Source: Leptasterias polaris (Eukaryota > Echinodermata > Asteroidea > Forcipulatida > Asteriidae). From it: 64,000 bases of DNA. The position numbers were made by a program, and so were the translations under genes. Below are positions 11,116 to 23,331 of this stretch, piece after piece. The stretch's first letter is position 1; each line of letters opens with the position of its first letter. Location of the stretch: positions 1,798,001 to 1,862,000 of the forward strand of contig JAZGTN010000002.1 in the NCBI GenBank assembly GCA_037783415.1, written 5' to 3'. Below the pieces are notes generated by a model. That model did no database searches and had not been told where the DNA came from. It saw only the letters and a list, made by a program, of their open reading frames with translations.

Positions 11116-12785
11116 TGGTGCACAAAATGTTCTTTCATACGGTGCATTCAAAATGTCATTTGCCGATGATAATAATTCCCCTAGTACTATTAGGAAACCC
11201 TTTATAAACATTGTGGTGATGGATGGAATTGACATTTTATCGATGACACTTCGTTTGTTAAGGATCATCAATAATTCAACATTTTCCTGTAAATACGGGG
11301 CCGGGCTAGTCAGAACGATTCGCTTTCTGCTGGAAACACAGTTGCATAAATTAAATATATTGACATTAAATTAGCCTAATTGAGAACTGACCAGAGTGGT
11401 GAATAATTTATCAAAAACATTTTAGGCAGTTGGGAGGGCATTCACTGCTAAAGAAATTAATAAAAACGCGCTTAGAAATAGTTCAAATATTTTATGGGTG
11501 CATTCCCATATGACAGAATCGTTGCGCCAAACCCCATCAATATTATGGAGGGGACCTCACAATGACAGATTTGAGGGCGATTTAACTCCCAAGGGTTGTA
11601 AAATAGTACGCTATTGTGCCTAGGGGTTATTGACTCTAAATTCGGGAAGGTTGAAGTCTGTGAGGCCCTTATACAAAAAATTAACCTATTTTTCTTGCAA
11701 ATCTAGCGGCACCTTTCCCAAGATGGCCGTAAAAAAAAAATGGAAATCAGCATTCTTGTAGTGATATTTTTGTTTGTTTTTGTTTTTGTTTATGCCTGGA
11801 AAACGACGTCTTTCGTCGTCTCACACTAATCCCATCTTAAAATAATTGATTAATGTGTTCTAACACAGCGCCCAGGTGAAAATTCATAAACTTCTGCCAT
11901 CCTCGAAGGTTTTTCAGCATTAGTATGGGTTGCTATTGGTCTTTCTTTAGCGGGCCATTTGAACACTGTAGGCCTACCTTATCTGCCACCGACAATAGGA
12001 ATTTAAACACAGACACAGAAGCAAACGATTCCGTAAAAATTTAAACCCTTTATTTAATTGTTATCAATTCACAACATCTACTGAACCATTTAATAACTCA
12101 AGTCAAAATACAACTCTCTAGATTCAACCTCGACCACACTTCTCGCCCGTAGTTCTAAAGAACTCTGTTTGAGAATTTTTCCCACGCGGTAATTACGTTG
12201 TTTTCACTATGACTGTGTAATGGTATACCGCCACTTTTTTTTTTTTTTTATATTGCGTGAGGCCTCGCGAACACAACGGGTATTCGCGAAACTACGGCTA
12301 TGGCCAGCAGGAATTGCCGGCTATAGACTGATGCTATGGCTATAGCAAGATCAGTACTCCATCCCTTATAACAGCATTGCAGAGCAGCCTACTGCCAAAG
12401 CCTCAGCCCAACGGCAGCCACATATTCAGCCAAGTGCTTGGGTTTACGTCAGCCATTTTGAGTCCTCATTCCGAGTGCTCTTCGCGTCAAAATGGCGAAT
12501 AAACCAAAGCACCGGGTGACCGAAGACTGACCCAGGATTTGGGAGTATCCAACAATGTGATATCTAATATTCAATATACTGTACAAAGTCTGTTAAACAT
12601 CCCTGATTATCTCAACTATAGGAAACTCTAAGAAATACTAAGAAAAAGCATTCTTCAAATGTGACCGGTATGAGAATATACCCCCCTCTAAATTTATATT
12701 CTTTAATTCACTGCGTAACTATAAATGAATATTCATTAAGCCGAATCTTGAGTCCACCTTCTAACCGTTTGTGGCGGACTCTCCC
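11116..12785. other. No gene recognised
   Basis: Unique-looking sequence with no coding block that could be supported. 12,290-12,440 has GGCTATAG/CTATAGCAAG-type short inverted repeats reminiscent of the 16.0-16.3 kb repeats. Confidence 0.3.
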
Positions 12786-12890
12786 TTATTCATTCAAAGT
12801 CTGGACGAAGACGTAGAAGCAACAGTTAAAAGTCTGGACGAAGACGTAGAAGCAACAGTTAAAACTTCGTCCGTCTTCTTGTCTTTTCAG
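12786..12890 (+). repeat. Direct repeat with stem-loop, copy 1
   Basis: It shares with 14,826-14,898 a block beginning TTATTCATTCAAA, through GGACGAAGACGTAGAAGCAA, and ending in the pyrimidine-rich CTTCTTGTCTTTTCAG. GGACGAAG and CTTCGTCC can pair as an 8-bp stem. In this copy a 37-bp piece (AGTCTGGACGAAG...GTTAAA) is duplicated in tandem. The 3' end looks like a 3' splice site, but no downstream coding frame is evident. Confidence 0.75.
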
Positions 12891-13171
12891 GTAACCGATT
12901 TCTCATTTTATAATTCATACTCTTAACTCACTTATTCATAGACGCAAATCATTTACTATTACTCATTGTATAATTATATTTCTTGATTTAATGTTATTTA
13001 ATTAATCTTATGAGAAGAGACTTTCTCTGAACAAGTTAAGTCATTGCTTATTGTTCCTGCCGAATTCCAGGGTCCTAGTTTGTTTATGTCGCCATTTTGA
13101 AAAGCGCCCTCTGTATCCGTATTTGTATGGCGAGACTATGGTCAGAGAAAGAGTGTATCCAACGCTCAACA

Positions 13172-14452
13172 AATAATAATAATAATAATAATAATAATAA
13201 TTAAAACTTGTAAAGCGCCATCTATCTAAGACTAAACTTATTCCGAGGCGCATAAAAACCAAACAAAAACAAAAAACAGAAAGAGTAACCAAAAAGATTA
13301 CAAATTACGTAGCTTAGAAAGAAATAAGAGCACATTGAATAAAACAGATTTACATAAATGTGTCGGCAAAAACAAGTGGAAAAAATAACAAACAGATAGT
13401 CAATCATAATAAATATTGAACAGGTGAGTTTTTAGCAATGTTTTGAAAATGTCCAGAGACTTTGTAGCTCGGATATGTAAAGGAAGAGAGTTCCAGAGAG
13501 TGGGTGCAGATACAGAAAAAGCGCGAACGCCGTTGGAAGTGGTTGTATTAGGGACAGTTAAAAGAAGTTGGTTTGTAGAGCGAAGATTGCGAGTTGGCGT
13601 ATATGGTGAGAGAATTTCTTTGAGATAGGGAGGAGCCCTATCATTCATAGCTTTCCAGGCAAGCAAAATGATTTTGAATTTAATTCTTTGACAGACTGGG
13701 AGCCAGTGAAGCTGTTTCAACACAGGTGTGATGTGATCATATTTACGTGTTTTAGATAATACCCGAGCAGCAGCGTTCTGGACATTTTGCAGTTTTTTGA
13801 TAAGATGCTTGTTAATACCATAAAGCAATGAGTTTCCATTATCAAGCCTGGATGTAATGAAAGCATGTATAAGGATAGAGGCAGACTTTTTATTGAGGAC
13901 TTTACGAATGCTGCTAATGTTTCTAATATGGTAAAAAGCAGATTGACAAATTTTCTTCACATGGGATTCCATGCACATAATGTTATCAAACATGATCCCA
14001 AGATTGCGAGCATTTGCAGACGATGTAACAGTAGCAGTGCCAATTTGCATCTGGTGATTGATTATTTTGTCTTGGTTATGTTTAGACGTTATTATGAGCA
14101 GTTCCGTTTTATCATCATTGAGTTTTAATTTATTATTGGTCATCCATGACTTAGAAACACATTGCTCAACACGTTTGCGTTCAGATTGCTCATCAGAACA
14201 ATTTAAATCAAATGAAAGATACAGTTGAGTATCATCTGCATACAAATGTACATGGAGTCCGTGGTTTCTTGCAATTGCAGCTATTGGTTTAATAAATACA
14301 CTAAAGTCACAGTTTTCACTTGAAATGATGCCTTGCCTGTTACATTCACCTTTTACTACTTTAAAACAACAAACTGTATGCTTTACCTTAAGAAAACTGA
14401 GTAAAGATGTATCAATCAGAGAGAGAGGTTGAACAAACTGTATTTTCACCAC
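13172..14452 (-). pseudogene. CR1/L2-like LINE, 5'-truncated reverse transcriptase
   Basis: An open minus-strand frame of about 350 codons covers the C-terminal half of a non-LTR retrotransposon ORF2. From residue about 70 it shows the reverse transcriptase catalytic motif YADDTQLYLSF, then the thumb/C-terminal features of the CR1/L2 group: NAAARVLSKTRK, HWLPVCQRIKFKI and APTLWNSLPLHIR. The ORF ends at 13,400, and a 3' UTR leads to (ATT)n (13,172-13,201 as AAT on the plus strand). The 3' UTR contains ATGCGCCTCGGAATA and AGATAGATGGCGCTTTA, which also form the tail of the SINE at 63,731-64,000. The endonuclease and N-terminal RT parts are missing, so it is a dead copy. Confidence 0.85.
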
Positions 14453-14825
14453 CGTCTCGACACACTGGATCTGCTACTTGTCAAGAGGGGGCGCTATACA
14501 CAAAAAGGGGATGATTTTGGCACTAACATGCTTATAGTTTGTATAAATCACAATTCCTGATAACATTGTTATTTCCCAACCATTAACTTTATTCAACTGT
14601 GGTGGTTTCCGTAGCAAATAGCATGTACGATGTTTTCACATCTAAACATGGTGCATTTTAAATAATTCCGAGATGGCGACCGTCATTGAACTTTTGGCGG
14701 GAACCCTAGCGCCATCTTAGTTTCCTTGCTTTAGTATATTTTCTATTCCGAATAAGTTATTTAATCACTTATATAAGGTTTATGTTTTATTAATATTCTT
14801 CATTTGTAATTTATTCCTAATTGTT

Positions 14826-14898
14826 TTATTCATTCAAAATCTGGACGAAGACGTAGAAGCAACAGTTAAAACTTTCGTCCGTCTTCTTGTCTTTTCAG
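14826..14898 (+). repeat. Direct repeat with stem-loop, copy 2
   Basis: The second copy of the block at 12,786-12,890, without the internal 37-bp duplication. It ends with the same CTTCTTGTCTTTTCAG. The two copies sit on either side of the LINE at 13,172-14,452. Confidence 0.75.
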
Positions 14899-15008
14899 AA
14901 TAAACGATACACCGAAAACACTATAACTGCATTTACTGTGCCGATTCCTCTTCAAGCCATTAATAATTGGCCCGAACAAGATCACACAGATATTTTGTAT
15001 AAATAATC

Positions 15009-15091
15009 TCGTCCAGTAGGATGACAAGGAAAGAGATCTTGAGCACCGCCATCCACTCGGTGAAGTCGAGGAGTGTAATCTGGAATACAGT
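15009..15091 (-). pseudogene. Orphan exon-like fragment of a SERCA-type Ca2+ ATPase
   Basis: A minus-strand frame follows a good 3' splice site (TTCTTCCGTTCAG) and reads TVFQIT, LLDFTEWMAVLKIS and VILLDE. In P-type IIA calcium pumps (SERCA) the region entering the last transmembrane helices is very similar. After LLDE the similarity stops: the frame continues open for 15 codons that do not look like SERCA and there is no donor site. No neighbouring SERCA exons are seen. It is most likely a captured or pseudogenised exon. A real terminal exon of a divergent pump is less likely. Confidence 0.5.
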
Positions 15092-15489
15092 CTGAACGGA
15101 AGAAGAGAACCATTTGAGAATGAGTGGATTGTTTTGAGGAGCAAACGGACAAGCTGAGGAAGTAGGCAATTTTTTAGTCATTCTTTCACCTTGCATAAGA
15201 TTCTAATCATATAAGGAATGTTTATAAATGCAATGGTGAGAATATTTATGGGTAGGTATACACATTCAAACCGAGGACCTATAACAAAACAAGACAATAG
15301 GGTTCCTTGGTTGGGTGAAGTCCCCAGTTGGAAAGTATGTACAAAACCAATGGGAGCCGTTTCCAAAAACGTTAAGAACAAAACCAAAAGAGGAACACTA
15401 GGACGTCCACAATTGGAACTGTTTACACATTTGTGTAAGTTAAAATATGAAATGTTCTATTCAATGAGGTGAGGTTGAGTTGAACGAAA

Positions 15490-15575
15490 GACTCCATCTT
15501 TCAAATCATTAAAGATGGAAAACATTTCAAATCATGAAAGATGGAAAATCTTTCAACTCATGAAAGATGGAAAAT
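15490..15575 (+). repeat. Tandem repeat with AAAGATGGAAA units
   Basis: About three units of roughly 27 bp containing ATCTTTCAAATCATGAAAGATGG. Each unit is itself partly palindromic (ATCTTTCA...TGAAAGAT). Confidence 0.7.
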
Positions 15576-15759
15576 GCACTGTGAACATTACCAGAATGCA
15601 CAGATTAATAAATGCCGAGTGACCTACAATTCTCCAATCAAACGACAAGGATCTACTTGGGTGTTTTAAAAGCATCCAATCAGGTGGAGTCCAATGCCAG
15701 AAATCTGTCTCCACACAACAAACGCATCAAAGTCCAGCTCTGCTCCTTGAACCGTTCAC

Positions 15760-15992
15760 GGCCCAATTTCATGGCTCTGCTTACCGTAAGCAAAGAATCG
15801 AAGCAGGGACTTCCGCCCTTACGTCAAGCGTATTTCACGGGTTAACAGGGAATTGTTGCATGTGCGTACTCCACGTTACTAGGCATTCTTCGCTTACACA
15901 GCTAGCACAGAAATTTGGCGCTTGCAGAGTAAGCGGAGAATGGTGATCGTAAGCGCAGAATTCGGCTGTAAGCAGAGCCATGAAATTGGGCC
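15760..15992. mobile_element. MITE with GGCCCAATTTCATGGCTC ends
   Basis: A 233-bp non-coding element. The left end GGCCCAATTTCATGGCTCTG is inverted at the right end (CAGAGCCATGAAATTGGGCC), and several GTAAGC/GCTTAC pairs lie inside. Target duplication is not clear. Confidence 0.7.
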
Positions 15993-16032
15993 CAGCTGGC
16001 TACCAAAATGTGCAACCTTCCATACATATTTA

Positions 16033-16310
16033 TAATAGATATGAGGGCACATCCGAATTGGCAGTTAGGGCTACAGCTACAAATGTGGCTAAGGGTGTTG
16101 TTATGGACGTCCTATACTTCAACACATTATGACATGGCTATACAGCTATAGCCATAGCTTTAGCCACCAATGCGGAGGGCATACCCAAATTGGCTGGTAG
16201 GGCTACAGCTATGACTGTTGCTAAGGGTGTTGTTAAGGACGTCCGACACTTCAATTCATTATGACATGGCTATACAGCCATAGCCGTAGCTTTAGCCACC
16301 AATTCGAACA
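16033..16310 (+). repeat. Tandem duplication of a roughly 140-bp segment
   Basis: Two head-to-tail copies share GGCTACAGCTA, GCTAAGGGTGTTGTTA, GACGTCC, ATTATGACATGGCTATACAG and TAGCTTTAGCCACCAAT. The content resembles the CGTGTCCGAAT MITEs at 3,272 and 22,365, so this may be a duplicated, decayed member. Confidence 0.65.
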
Positions 16311-16421
16311 CTGCTTAATAATTGCATCGGGGATAAAAACATTATTTCAAAATGGCCTCTCGTCACAAGTCACGCTAGGCGGTCAAGTGGTAAAGGTGGA
16401 GGGGTTAATACTAGCCACTCA

Positions 16422-16610
<189 letters not shown>

Positions 16611-17344
16611 TCATCATTAGTTGGGGGTAGTGGTACCCTATTAGCTTAACTGGAAATGATAGACAAAAACTGATTGGTTCCCAGTCTGACTTGAGCTGTA
16701 ATTTATAAATATTAATTGAAACCAGGTTATTCGATTCTAACTGGCCAAAACTAATTAACAAGAATAATCAACATCCCTATACAACATGAAGAAAAGTCAT
16801 TATAAACATAATCATTTACTTATCCAACCCCACCCCCCCCCCCCCCCACCACCAACAAACAGAAATAACAACAAATCAAATCTCCGCACACAGTGTGAAA
16901 AAGAAATACCCCAATAAGTCTGTGTTAACAAGAGCATTACATATCCAATACATACATGTAAATGCAGTTTCAAAAAGGCAATTCGTAAATACATATTATA
17001 AAATATGCACAGATATAATTATGTAAGCCATGCCTAATACATGTATGTGGCAGAAGGTGGGTGTGTCCATCCCACAAACGAAGAAAACAAATCCCATACC
17101 CTAAACACACTCTTCCCCTTTTGAACAGAAGCACCCCCCCCCCCGAAAAACCCCTAAAGAATATATCTGAGACTCTCAGAACACAATGAAGACACCACAA
17201 TAAAAACACAATAGGGGGGGGGGGGGCACATTACTCCACATATCGAGCACCAAATGGATACAACAATAAAAAGTGAAACAGAATACACAATAGATAAATA
17301 ACGATTTTCAAAATCCTCCTCCAATCCACCAACGGGCAAAGAGA

Positions 17345-17557
17345 TGCAGCACGTAGGAAAAAAACTGTTTTGAATGGCTCTTTGTTCTACATCCAAGCAA
17401 AGCCAGAGCGTAAAGGTGAGAACAATAAAGCCTGTTTCACAGTTGCACATTCCATGAATATATTTGTAGAAAAAACCCAAGGCTTTCCGCAGACCTACGG
17501 TGGGAAAGAGGTTGTAACGTCGATCCCAACAATTTGCACCGCGCTGAATTGACGAAC
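17345..17557 (-). pseudogene. LINE remnant, same family as the copy at 19 kb
   Basis: The minus strand matches the 3' coding part of the LINE at 19,015-19,913 in two collinear patches: GTTACAACCTCTTTCCCACC (with GGTCTG...TTTTCTACA...TATTTTCATGG following) and ATGTAGAACAAAGAGCCATT (with TACGTRCTGCATCTCTTTG following). The stretch between the patches is shortened. A reading frame over it is a decay product, not a gene. Confidence 0.7.
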
Positions 17558-17744
17558 TGAGTGCAGTCAATTCAAATGAAATTGCCTGCAGGTGGCTTGT
17601 GGACTAAGTCAGGTTCGTGCGTATAGCGGCCGTAGTTCGCTCTGCCCCACCTGTCTCTTCCACAACCGCTGGTTTGTGCCGCTACTTGTTCAGGATGTAG
17701 CGATGCATGATGGGAGCGATTGTAGTGCTGATTGACGCAGCAAT

Positions 17745-17942
17745 TAGTCTTTGTTCCAAGACGCTCCAGTTGTGTAGTCACGAACACATGTAGTCACGAA
17801 AACCTAACGACGGTTCGTGGTGTGATAGCGGTTACGGAATGATAGCGCCCTCTAGTGACAAGTGGTTATTGGGGTGTTAGCGGTTTAGATAGCGGTTAGG
17901 TTTTCGTGACTACACAACTGGATGGTCTTGGAACCAAGACTA
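17745..17942. mobile_element. 198-bp MULE-like MITE with 9-bp target duplication
   Basis: The ends read TAGTCTT(T/G)GTTCCAAGAC and TCCAGTTGTGTAGTCACGAA, as inverted repeats of about 50 bp; the left arm has an extra CATGTAGTCACGAA copy. The flanks are CGCAGCAAT at 17,736-17,744 and 17,943-17,951, a perfect 9-bp duplication, typical of Mutator-like elements. It has no coding capacity. Confidence 0.8.
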
Positions 17943-18155
17943 CGCAGCAATGCGCGTAAACACATCGTTACACTAGGAGTCCCCCTGGATAATGTAAACG
18001 ATCTTTTTTTAGGTTATAAGAAGTAAATTGCGATCAAGCCCTATTATTTACAAGGCAAAGCATGAAGAAATTTAATTACCAATGGATTTGCACAATAGAG
18101 CTACTTTATTACTGATAGTCGATTCTTTCGTAATCAGGAAGAGTTGACCGGGGGT

Positions 18156-18321
18156 AATAGATCGATCCATTAAGCCCCGCCTCCTTACGAGTTGACCAAT
18201 CACCGCCGCGAAACCCGATCACCATTAGTGCAAAGATCACCAAACGGCTCAAATGGTGATCAGATTTCGCGGTTGTGATTGGTCAATGAGAAATGGGCGT
18301 GGCTTAATGGATCGGTGTATT
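18156..18321. mobile_element. Palindromic MITE, GATCCATTAAGCC ends
   Basis: A 166-bp near-palindrome. Left arm segments GATCCATTAAGCC, TTGACCAATCAC and GATCACCATT are each inverted in the right arm (AATGGTGATC, GTGATTGGTCAA, GGCTTAATGGATC). Non-coding. Confidence 0.75.
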
Positions 18322-19014
18322 AGGTCGGGGGGATGGTCCAATGCAGGGGGGGGGGGGGCGGAAGGGGTAGCTCCACCTACGTTGAAAATAATCTCATTCG
18401 ACCCTCGCGACGTGGCCTGGTCGAAGCTCCCCTACAAAACCATTGTACAAACGAACGGCGAGGTACACGTACATGTATGTACGATGTACACGATTTGAAT
18501 AAGCGATCGCTCCCGCCGCTGCATGCCGTTGAGACTGCCTGGACGAGTCCATTTCATTAGAGGTTATTGTTATCTTCAAATGTTGTAAATTAACCAAATC
18601 TTTACATTGGAAAACATTCGTAAATGTTTTTTGGTTTTTTTTGCGTTGCAAACTGCTTCAGTAATTGAATAATTTAATAAACAACATTTTTAACGTAAAC
18701 GACGTGTATTACTTATCTGTTTAAGATGCATATGTTGACTCAGAATTAATATTACCTGCGGCAAATGTTCCCGTCCGTCAACAGAGATCGTTTGCATGCA
18801 AACAAACGGTATGGGCAGAAACCATTTTCTCAAAAAAAATTATAAAAATCGTCAAATATCTAGAGGATGTACGGAGGGAGTTTGTTTAAACTATCAGAAA
18901 TGAAAGATCTATCCTTAAATATTACGTTCAGCGAAAAAAAATCAGAGGATAAACGATACAATATTTCACATTATGTCGATATTTGCAGCCATTTTAGGGG
19001 TGACGTTTTGTAAT

Positions 19015-20012
19015 GAAATTCCCATCTGGACCCTTTCATACACGTTTTATACATTAATGATCTGCCCGATGAAGTTTTGTCTCAGCTCGCCATGTATGCT
19101 GATGATTCAACTCTCTTCTGTGTTTCCCCTAACTCTTCCAACACTTCTCGCTGTGAGGTTGGTGTCTCACTAAACACTGACTTAGAGAATGTGCTAAAGT
19201 GGGGGAATGATTGGCTAGTAACCTTCAATGCAAAGAAAACTAAACTTCTGTCTCTGTCTCGCTCAAGAGATGTTACATTTCCATCTATTCATATTGGTCC
19301 ATTGACTTTGCCTGAGGTAGCAGATTTTCGCCTTCTTGGACTTGACATCTCCACCAACGCCAGTTGGGAAAGGTATATCTCAGGCATTGCAAAGAGTGCT
19401 TCCATGCGAGTTGGCTGTCTTTACCGAGCTCGGAAGTTCTTACCTCCTGATGCTACTCTCTACCTGTATAAGACAACTATACGTCCCCTATTGGAGTACT
19501 GTTGTCACATCTGGGCCGGAGCTTCTGCCTGTTATTTATCTTTACTAGATAGGGTGCAGAAGCGTATTGTTAATCTTGTTGGTGAAGTGTTGGGATCAAC
19601 GTTACAACCTCTTTCCCACCGTAGGTCTGTAGCCAGCCTGTGTCTTTTCTACAGATATTTTCATGGTAAATGTGCCACCAGTGTGTCCGACCTAGTTCCT
19701 CCTGTCAGAGTGTTTGAGCGTGAAACCAGACTTTCTGCTTCTTCTCACCCATACACTCTTAATTTGCTGAGATGTAGAACAAAGAGCCATTCCAACAGCT
19801 TTATTCCACGTACTGCATCTCTTTGGAACTCCTTGCCTGGTGCATGTTTCCCTCCATCCTACAATCTAGACAGTTTCAAGAGGAATATCAATTCCTACCT
19901 CCAGCTCTCCTGAGTTCTTTTCATGTTTTATAATTTTCCTCTTATAGCCCCTTACCAAGAGTGGCTTTTAGCCTTGTTTGGGGCGAACTTGCATATAAAA
20001 AATAAAAAAAGC
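19015..20012 (+). pseudogene. Non-LTR retrotransposon, 5'-truncated reverse transcriptase
   Basis: The coding frame enters at about 19,021 (PFIHVLYINDLPDEVLSQL) and runs open to a TGA at 19,911-19,913. It contains the RT catalytic motif MYADDSTLF, the thumb region LYKTTIRPLLEYCCHIWAG and a C-terminal SFIPRTASLWNSLPGACFP. Such proteins are usually annotated as jockey/I-type mobile element polymerases, and the clade is not certain. The 3' UTR (to about 20,012) ends in an A-rich AAAAAATAAAAAAA, a different tail from the (ATT)n of the CR1/L2-like copies. It lacks the endonuclease and fingers/palm parts, so it is not autonomous. Confidence 0.85.
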
Positions 20013-23000
20013 CGCTGCAATAAACCAACGGAAATTTTGGGGTAATATTTTTACGCATTTTATTTAAAACTAAGCGCCTCAACAATTGAAAATGCTCTTA
20101 CAATATACACTGTTATGTTTTCAGTTCTGTTCAAGAGAGCATTTTAACGGTATACATGGATTTCTTTTTGTTTTTTAATGGTCATCACCTCTTTTTAAAA
20201 TGGAGTGTACGCAAATGATTGCGCAACACCCCCCCCCCCCCCGGTCCAATACAATGCGCATAATGCATTATGCGTCAGCCAATTCCAGCACATTTGGATG
20301 AGTCGCTGGGCCCGAACGAACGACTCGATTGTGACCGCGTGTAAGATACTCCTATTGCAATCTCTCGTCGGCTTTTGACAGTTCTTTTTAGATAAAAATA
20401 AATGTCTATATGGTTGGTATTTGTATTTCACTTTACAATCAGTAAACTTTCAGTTTAAAAAAACCCATCCCAAAAACAAAAAACATGAAAGTAAAAAGTT
20501 AAAATATTCTTGAGCACCACAAAGTTGGCCGAGCAATGATTCATAACGAATAGATAAAACAGGCAGGCTATTATTGACTTGAAATCAAATTTGTTAAATA
20601 ATATAATTGTATTGATGTTTATGCTAAAGAAAAAAAGCTTACGAAATAGAGTAATGCTCGCGGTATTCTCAATCGCACTTTCGGTAATCAACAACAATAG
20701 CTGACCCAGATATGTTCCTGTATTTTAATAACCATAGAAGGCACAATTACTTCACCGAGACAGCTCACGTGTGACGTCAGCCTGATGACTGATGAATAAG
20801 ACAATGTCGCTGATTTGGGACAACCTGTCTGTCTGTGCGTGGTTTTTTTTTACATAAAAGAATATCCTCATAGGTATAACTGCCACTTGTTATAACATAT
20901 TACAATATGAAAAATAACTTTTTAAAACCACATTTAAGGGAAGCGTTGTGTACAAAGCAAAAAATAATACCCAAAAATAAAATAGTACACTAAATAAACT
21001 AGACTTAAGTTTTGGTTACATAACGTCACTACAGAGGTGTCTTCTACAAGTAAAGATCTAACCATAGTGTGAGGTTTAAAGGTTGTGTGAGCTTGAGAAG
21101 TGTGTCTTTGGTCGACAAATCGCAGAGGAGAAGAAAAAGAAGTAATACGAAAACAAACCTGAACAAAAAAAAGAGGTGTTCCAGGCTGAGTGCCCTAACA
21201 CCTAAAAATCTTCATGTGAAATTGAACAATGCAAAGGCCACAAAGACCACAAAGGCCAAAGAGAATGGAAAAGATCGGGAAGGGGTTGGGAAGATGCCGC
21301 ACCCACATCCACCTTTTCACTCCTCATAACCAAACATCTACCCGAATAAGATAACCTGGTTATATTTTGTTTTCCTAACTTTTGCATGAGCGACCTTCAA
21401 TTGTATAATATACAGTTTGCTGCCTGAGCATGTTTATGGATTTTGATGAATTTTCTATAGATTTTAAAGTTATAATATATATATTTTATGTGTTTAAATT
21501 ATTTTTAAAAATCCGTATTTGTTCTTGTACTTTGTTATGCCTTTGTAAGTTTTTATTGTCTGGATCGCCTTCAGTTCAGATAGTAATTAATTTCGCTTTT
21601 TGGTCAACCACAGGCTTGTTCTTTTTAGTCCTATTTAAGTTATTAGTTCTTAATATTTACTGTTAGTGTGCTGTCTAAAACCTTTTAAAGAATACAAGTA
21701 AAAATGTGTTATTACGAATGAAAAAGTGGAGGGACCTTGAACATACCTTGAAGGCCACACCTCTATCCTCTTGCCGCGGTGATGAGAAGTGCATGTTGCA
21801 TGGTTGCTTGCCCATTAAGAAGTTTCTTAGACTCTGCCTAGAAGCAGAGGAGTGTCGGGACTTGGTGGACACTCTCTGATAATTTGTTCGAGCTATCCAT
21901 AGGTCTTCGTGACAGCATCACATCATATAGAATTGCTCTATGATCTAGATTTGAATAACGTATGGTACAATGAATTGCTTGATCACAAGACGTTACCGCC
22001 TAAATTTGAATTCCTCAGACTATAGAGGTAGTTACGTAAGAGATGCCGAACACCCATACACAGTTTTGTATGATGGCACAATGGTACCAGGGTTTGCTAT
22101 CTGGAGGTTGCCATACAAAAGCTAAAGCTTGCGCCCAACCCATTTCAAATTTAAGGGGTACCTTGTGACTAAAAAAGTAAGCAGGCCATTGTACCAGACA
22201 GTATTAAAATATTACCCACAAATGGCTTTTTAAGTCTCACATCAAAGAGTTGGTATATTGCCTGAAACTGTCTCTCGACTCTCACAGCATTTGTCCTGAT
22301 GGGTTCATCCTATCTGTCCTGGCTCTTTCACCGCAATGGCCGACGCGTGCTTAAACACAATGGCCGTGTCCGAACCGACAGCTATGGCTGTGGCTGTTGT
22401 TAAGGCTGTTGTTAGGGTGCCTCCTATGTTTCAACACGTGTTGACGTTGCGCTCATCAAGCCGTAGTCGCTAATTCAGACACGGTCTACTTCTTTTGGCA
22501 CATAAAACAATTTGTGGCCTTTTGTGAAAACAGTTGGCCCTTTTGAGTCAACTTTTATATCACCACCAATCTAGTAGACTAGAAACTATGTTGGTTCTTT
22601 AGAAGACTACAAAAGGGAGCATATGTGGTTTGTCTTTTGTATACGGTTTTTTTTTCATTCTGTTTTGCTAATGTACTGTTTTTCAAGGTATGTCAACAAC
22701 ATTCCCCCGCCCTCTCGCAACTCACTTGTCCAGCCCCTTCGTGGGTGAACGGAGCTCCACCAGAGTCCGAATGCGACTGCCAAAGTCCGCGGCAATTGGG
22801 GGGTGTTACAAATACTCTTTCTTAAGACACCGACCTGTTCTGTTTGTGTCCGTACATTATAAAATCTCCCGGGTCATAATTGACACGGATTCCGGGTCCC
22901 AGGGGGCCACTTTGGGGTCAAGCTGACTCGGAATCAATACTGTTCAATTACTCTGTGTCGACGCAAAAAGGAGAACAAAGCAGTCATTGGTCGGTAAAAA

Positions 23001-23331
23001 TAATTAACAATTTTGATTCAAAGATTGATAACCTGGAATGTCGACAAAAAGAATGACATTTCGAGAGCAATTATCACTAAGGGTGATCAAAAATGATTTC
23101 CGCTGTTTTAAATTGTAGATTGGTTCCGGCCAATTTAGACGCGAGAGTTCGGTTTGGCTCAGCCTGGCTTCGAGAGACAAATACTATAACACCTCTGATA
23201 TTTTCTGAAAAATTTGTTTAGAAACGACAACACCATTTAGCTTACAGTAATTATAACACAATTTATTATTAATAAATTCAGTGAAACTCTTTATATTTTC
23301 AGAAACAATGACATAGTCACGTTACGTTCCT
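20013..23331. other. No gene recognised; one MITE inside
   Basis: Mostly AT-rich. A Lys-rich open frame at 21,069-21,329 (+) has no recognisable domain, no splice context and is probably chance. A C14 tract is at about 20,228-20,242. The CGTGTCCGAAT MITE at 22,365-22,483 is the only bounded element found. Confidence 0.3.
22365..22483. mobile_element. Short MITE, CGTGTCCGAAT family, copy 2
   Basis: Bounded by CGTGTCCGAAC and, inverted, CGTGTCTGAATTAG. The interior GCTATGGCTGTGGC and AGCCGTAGTCGC match the copy at 3,272-3,395. Confidence 0.55.

Noticed and set aside
21069..21329. Lys-rich plus-strand protein
   Set aside because: Low-complexity, no domain, no splice or promoter support; not enough to call a gene.
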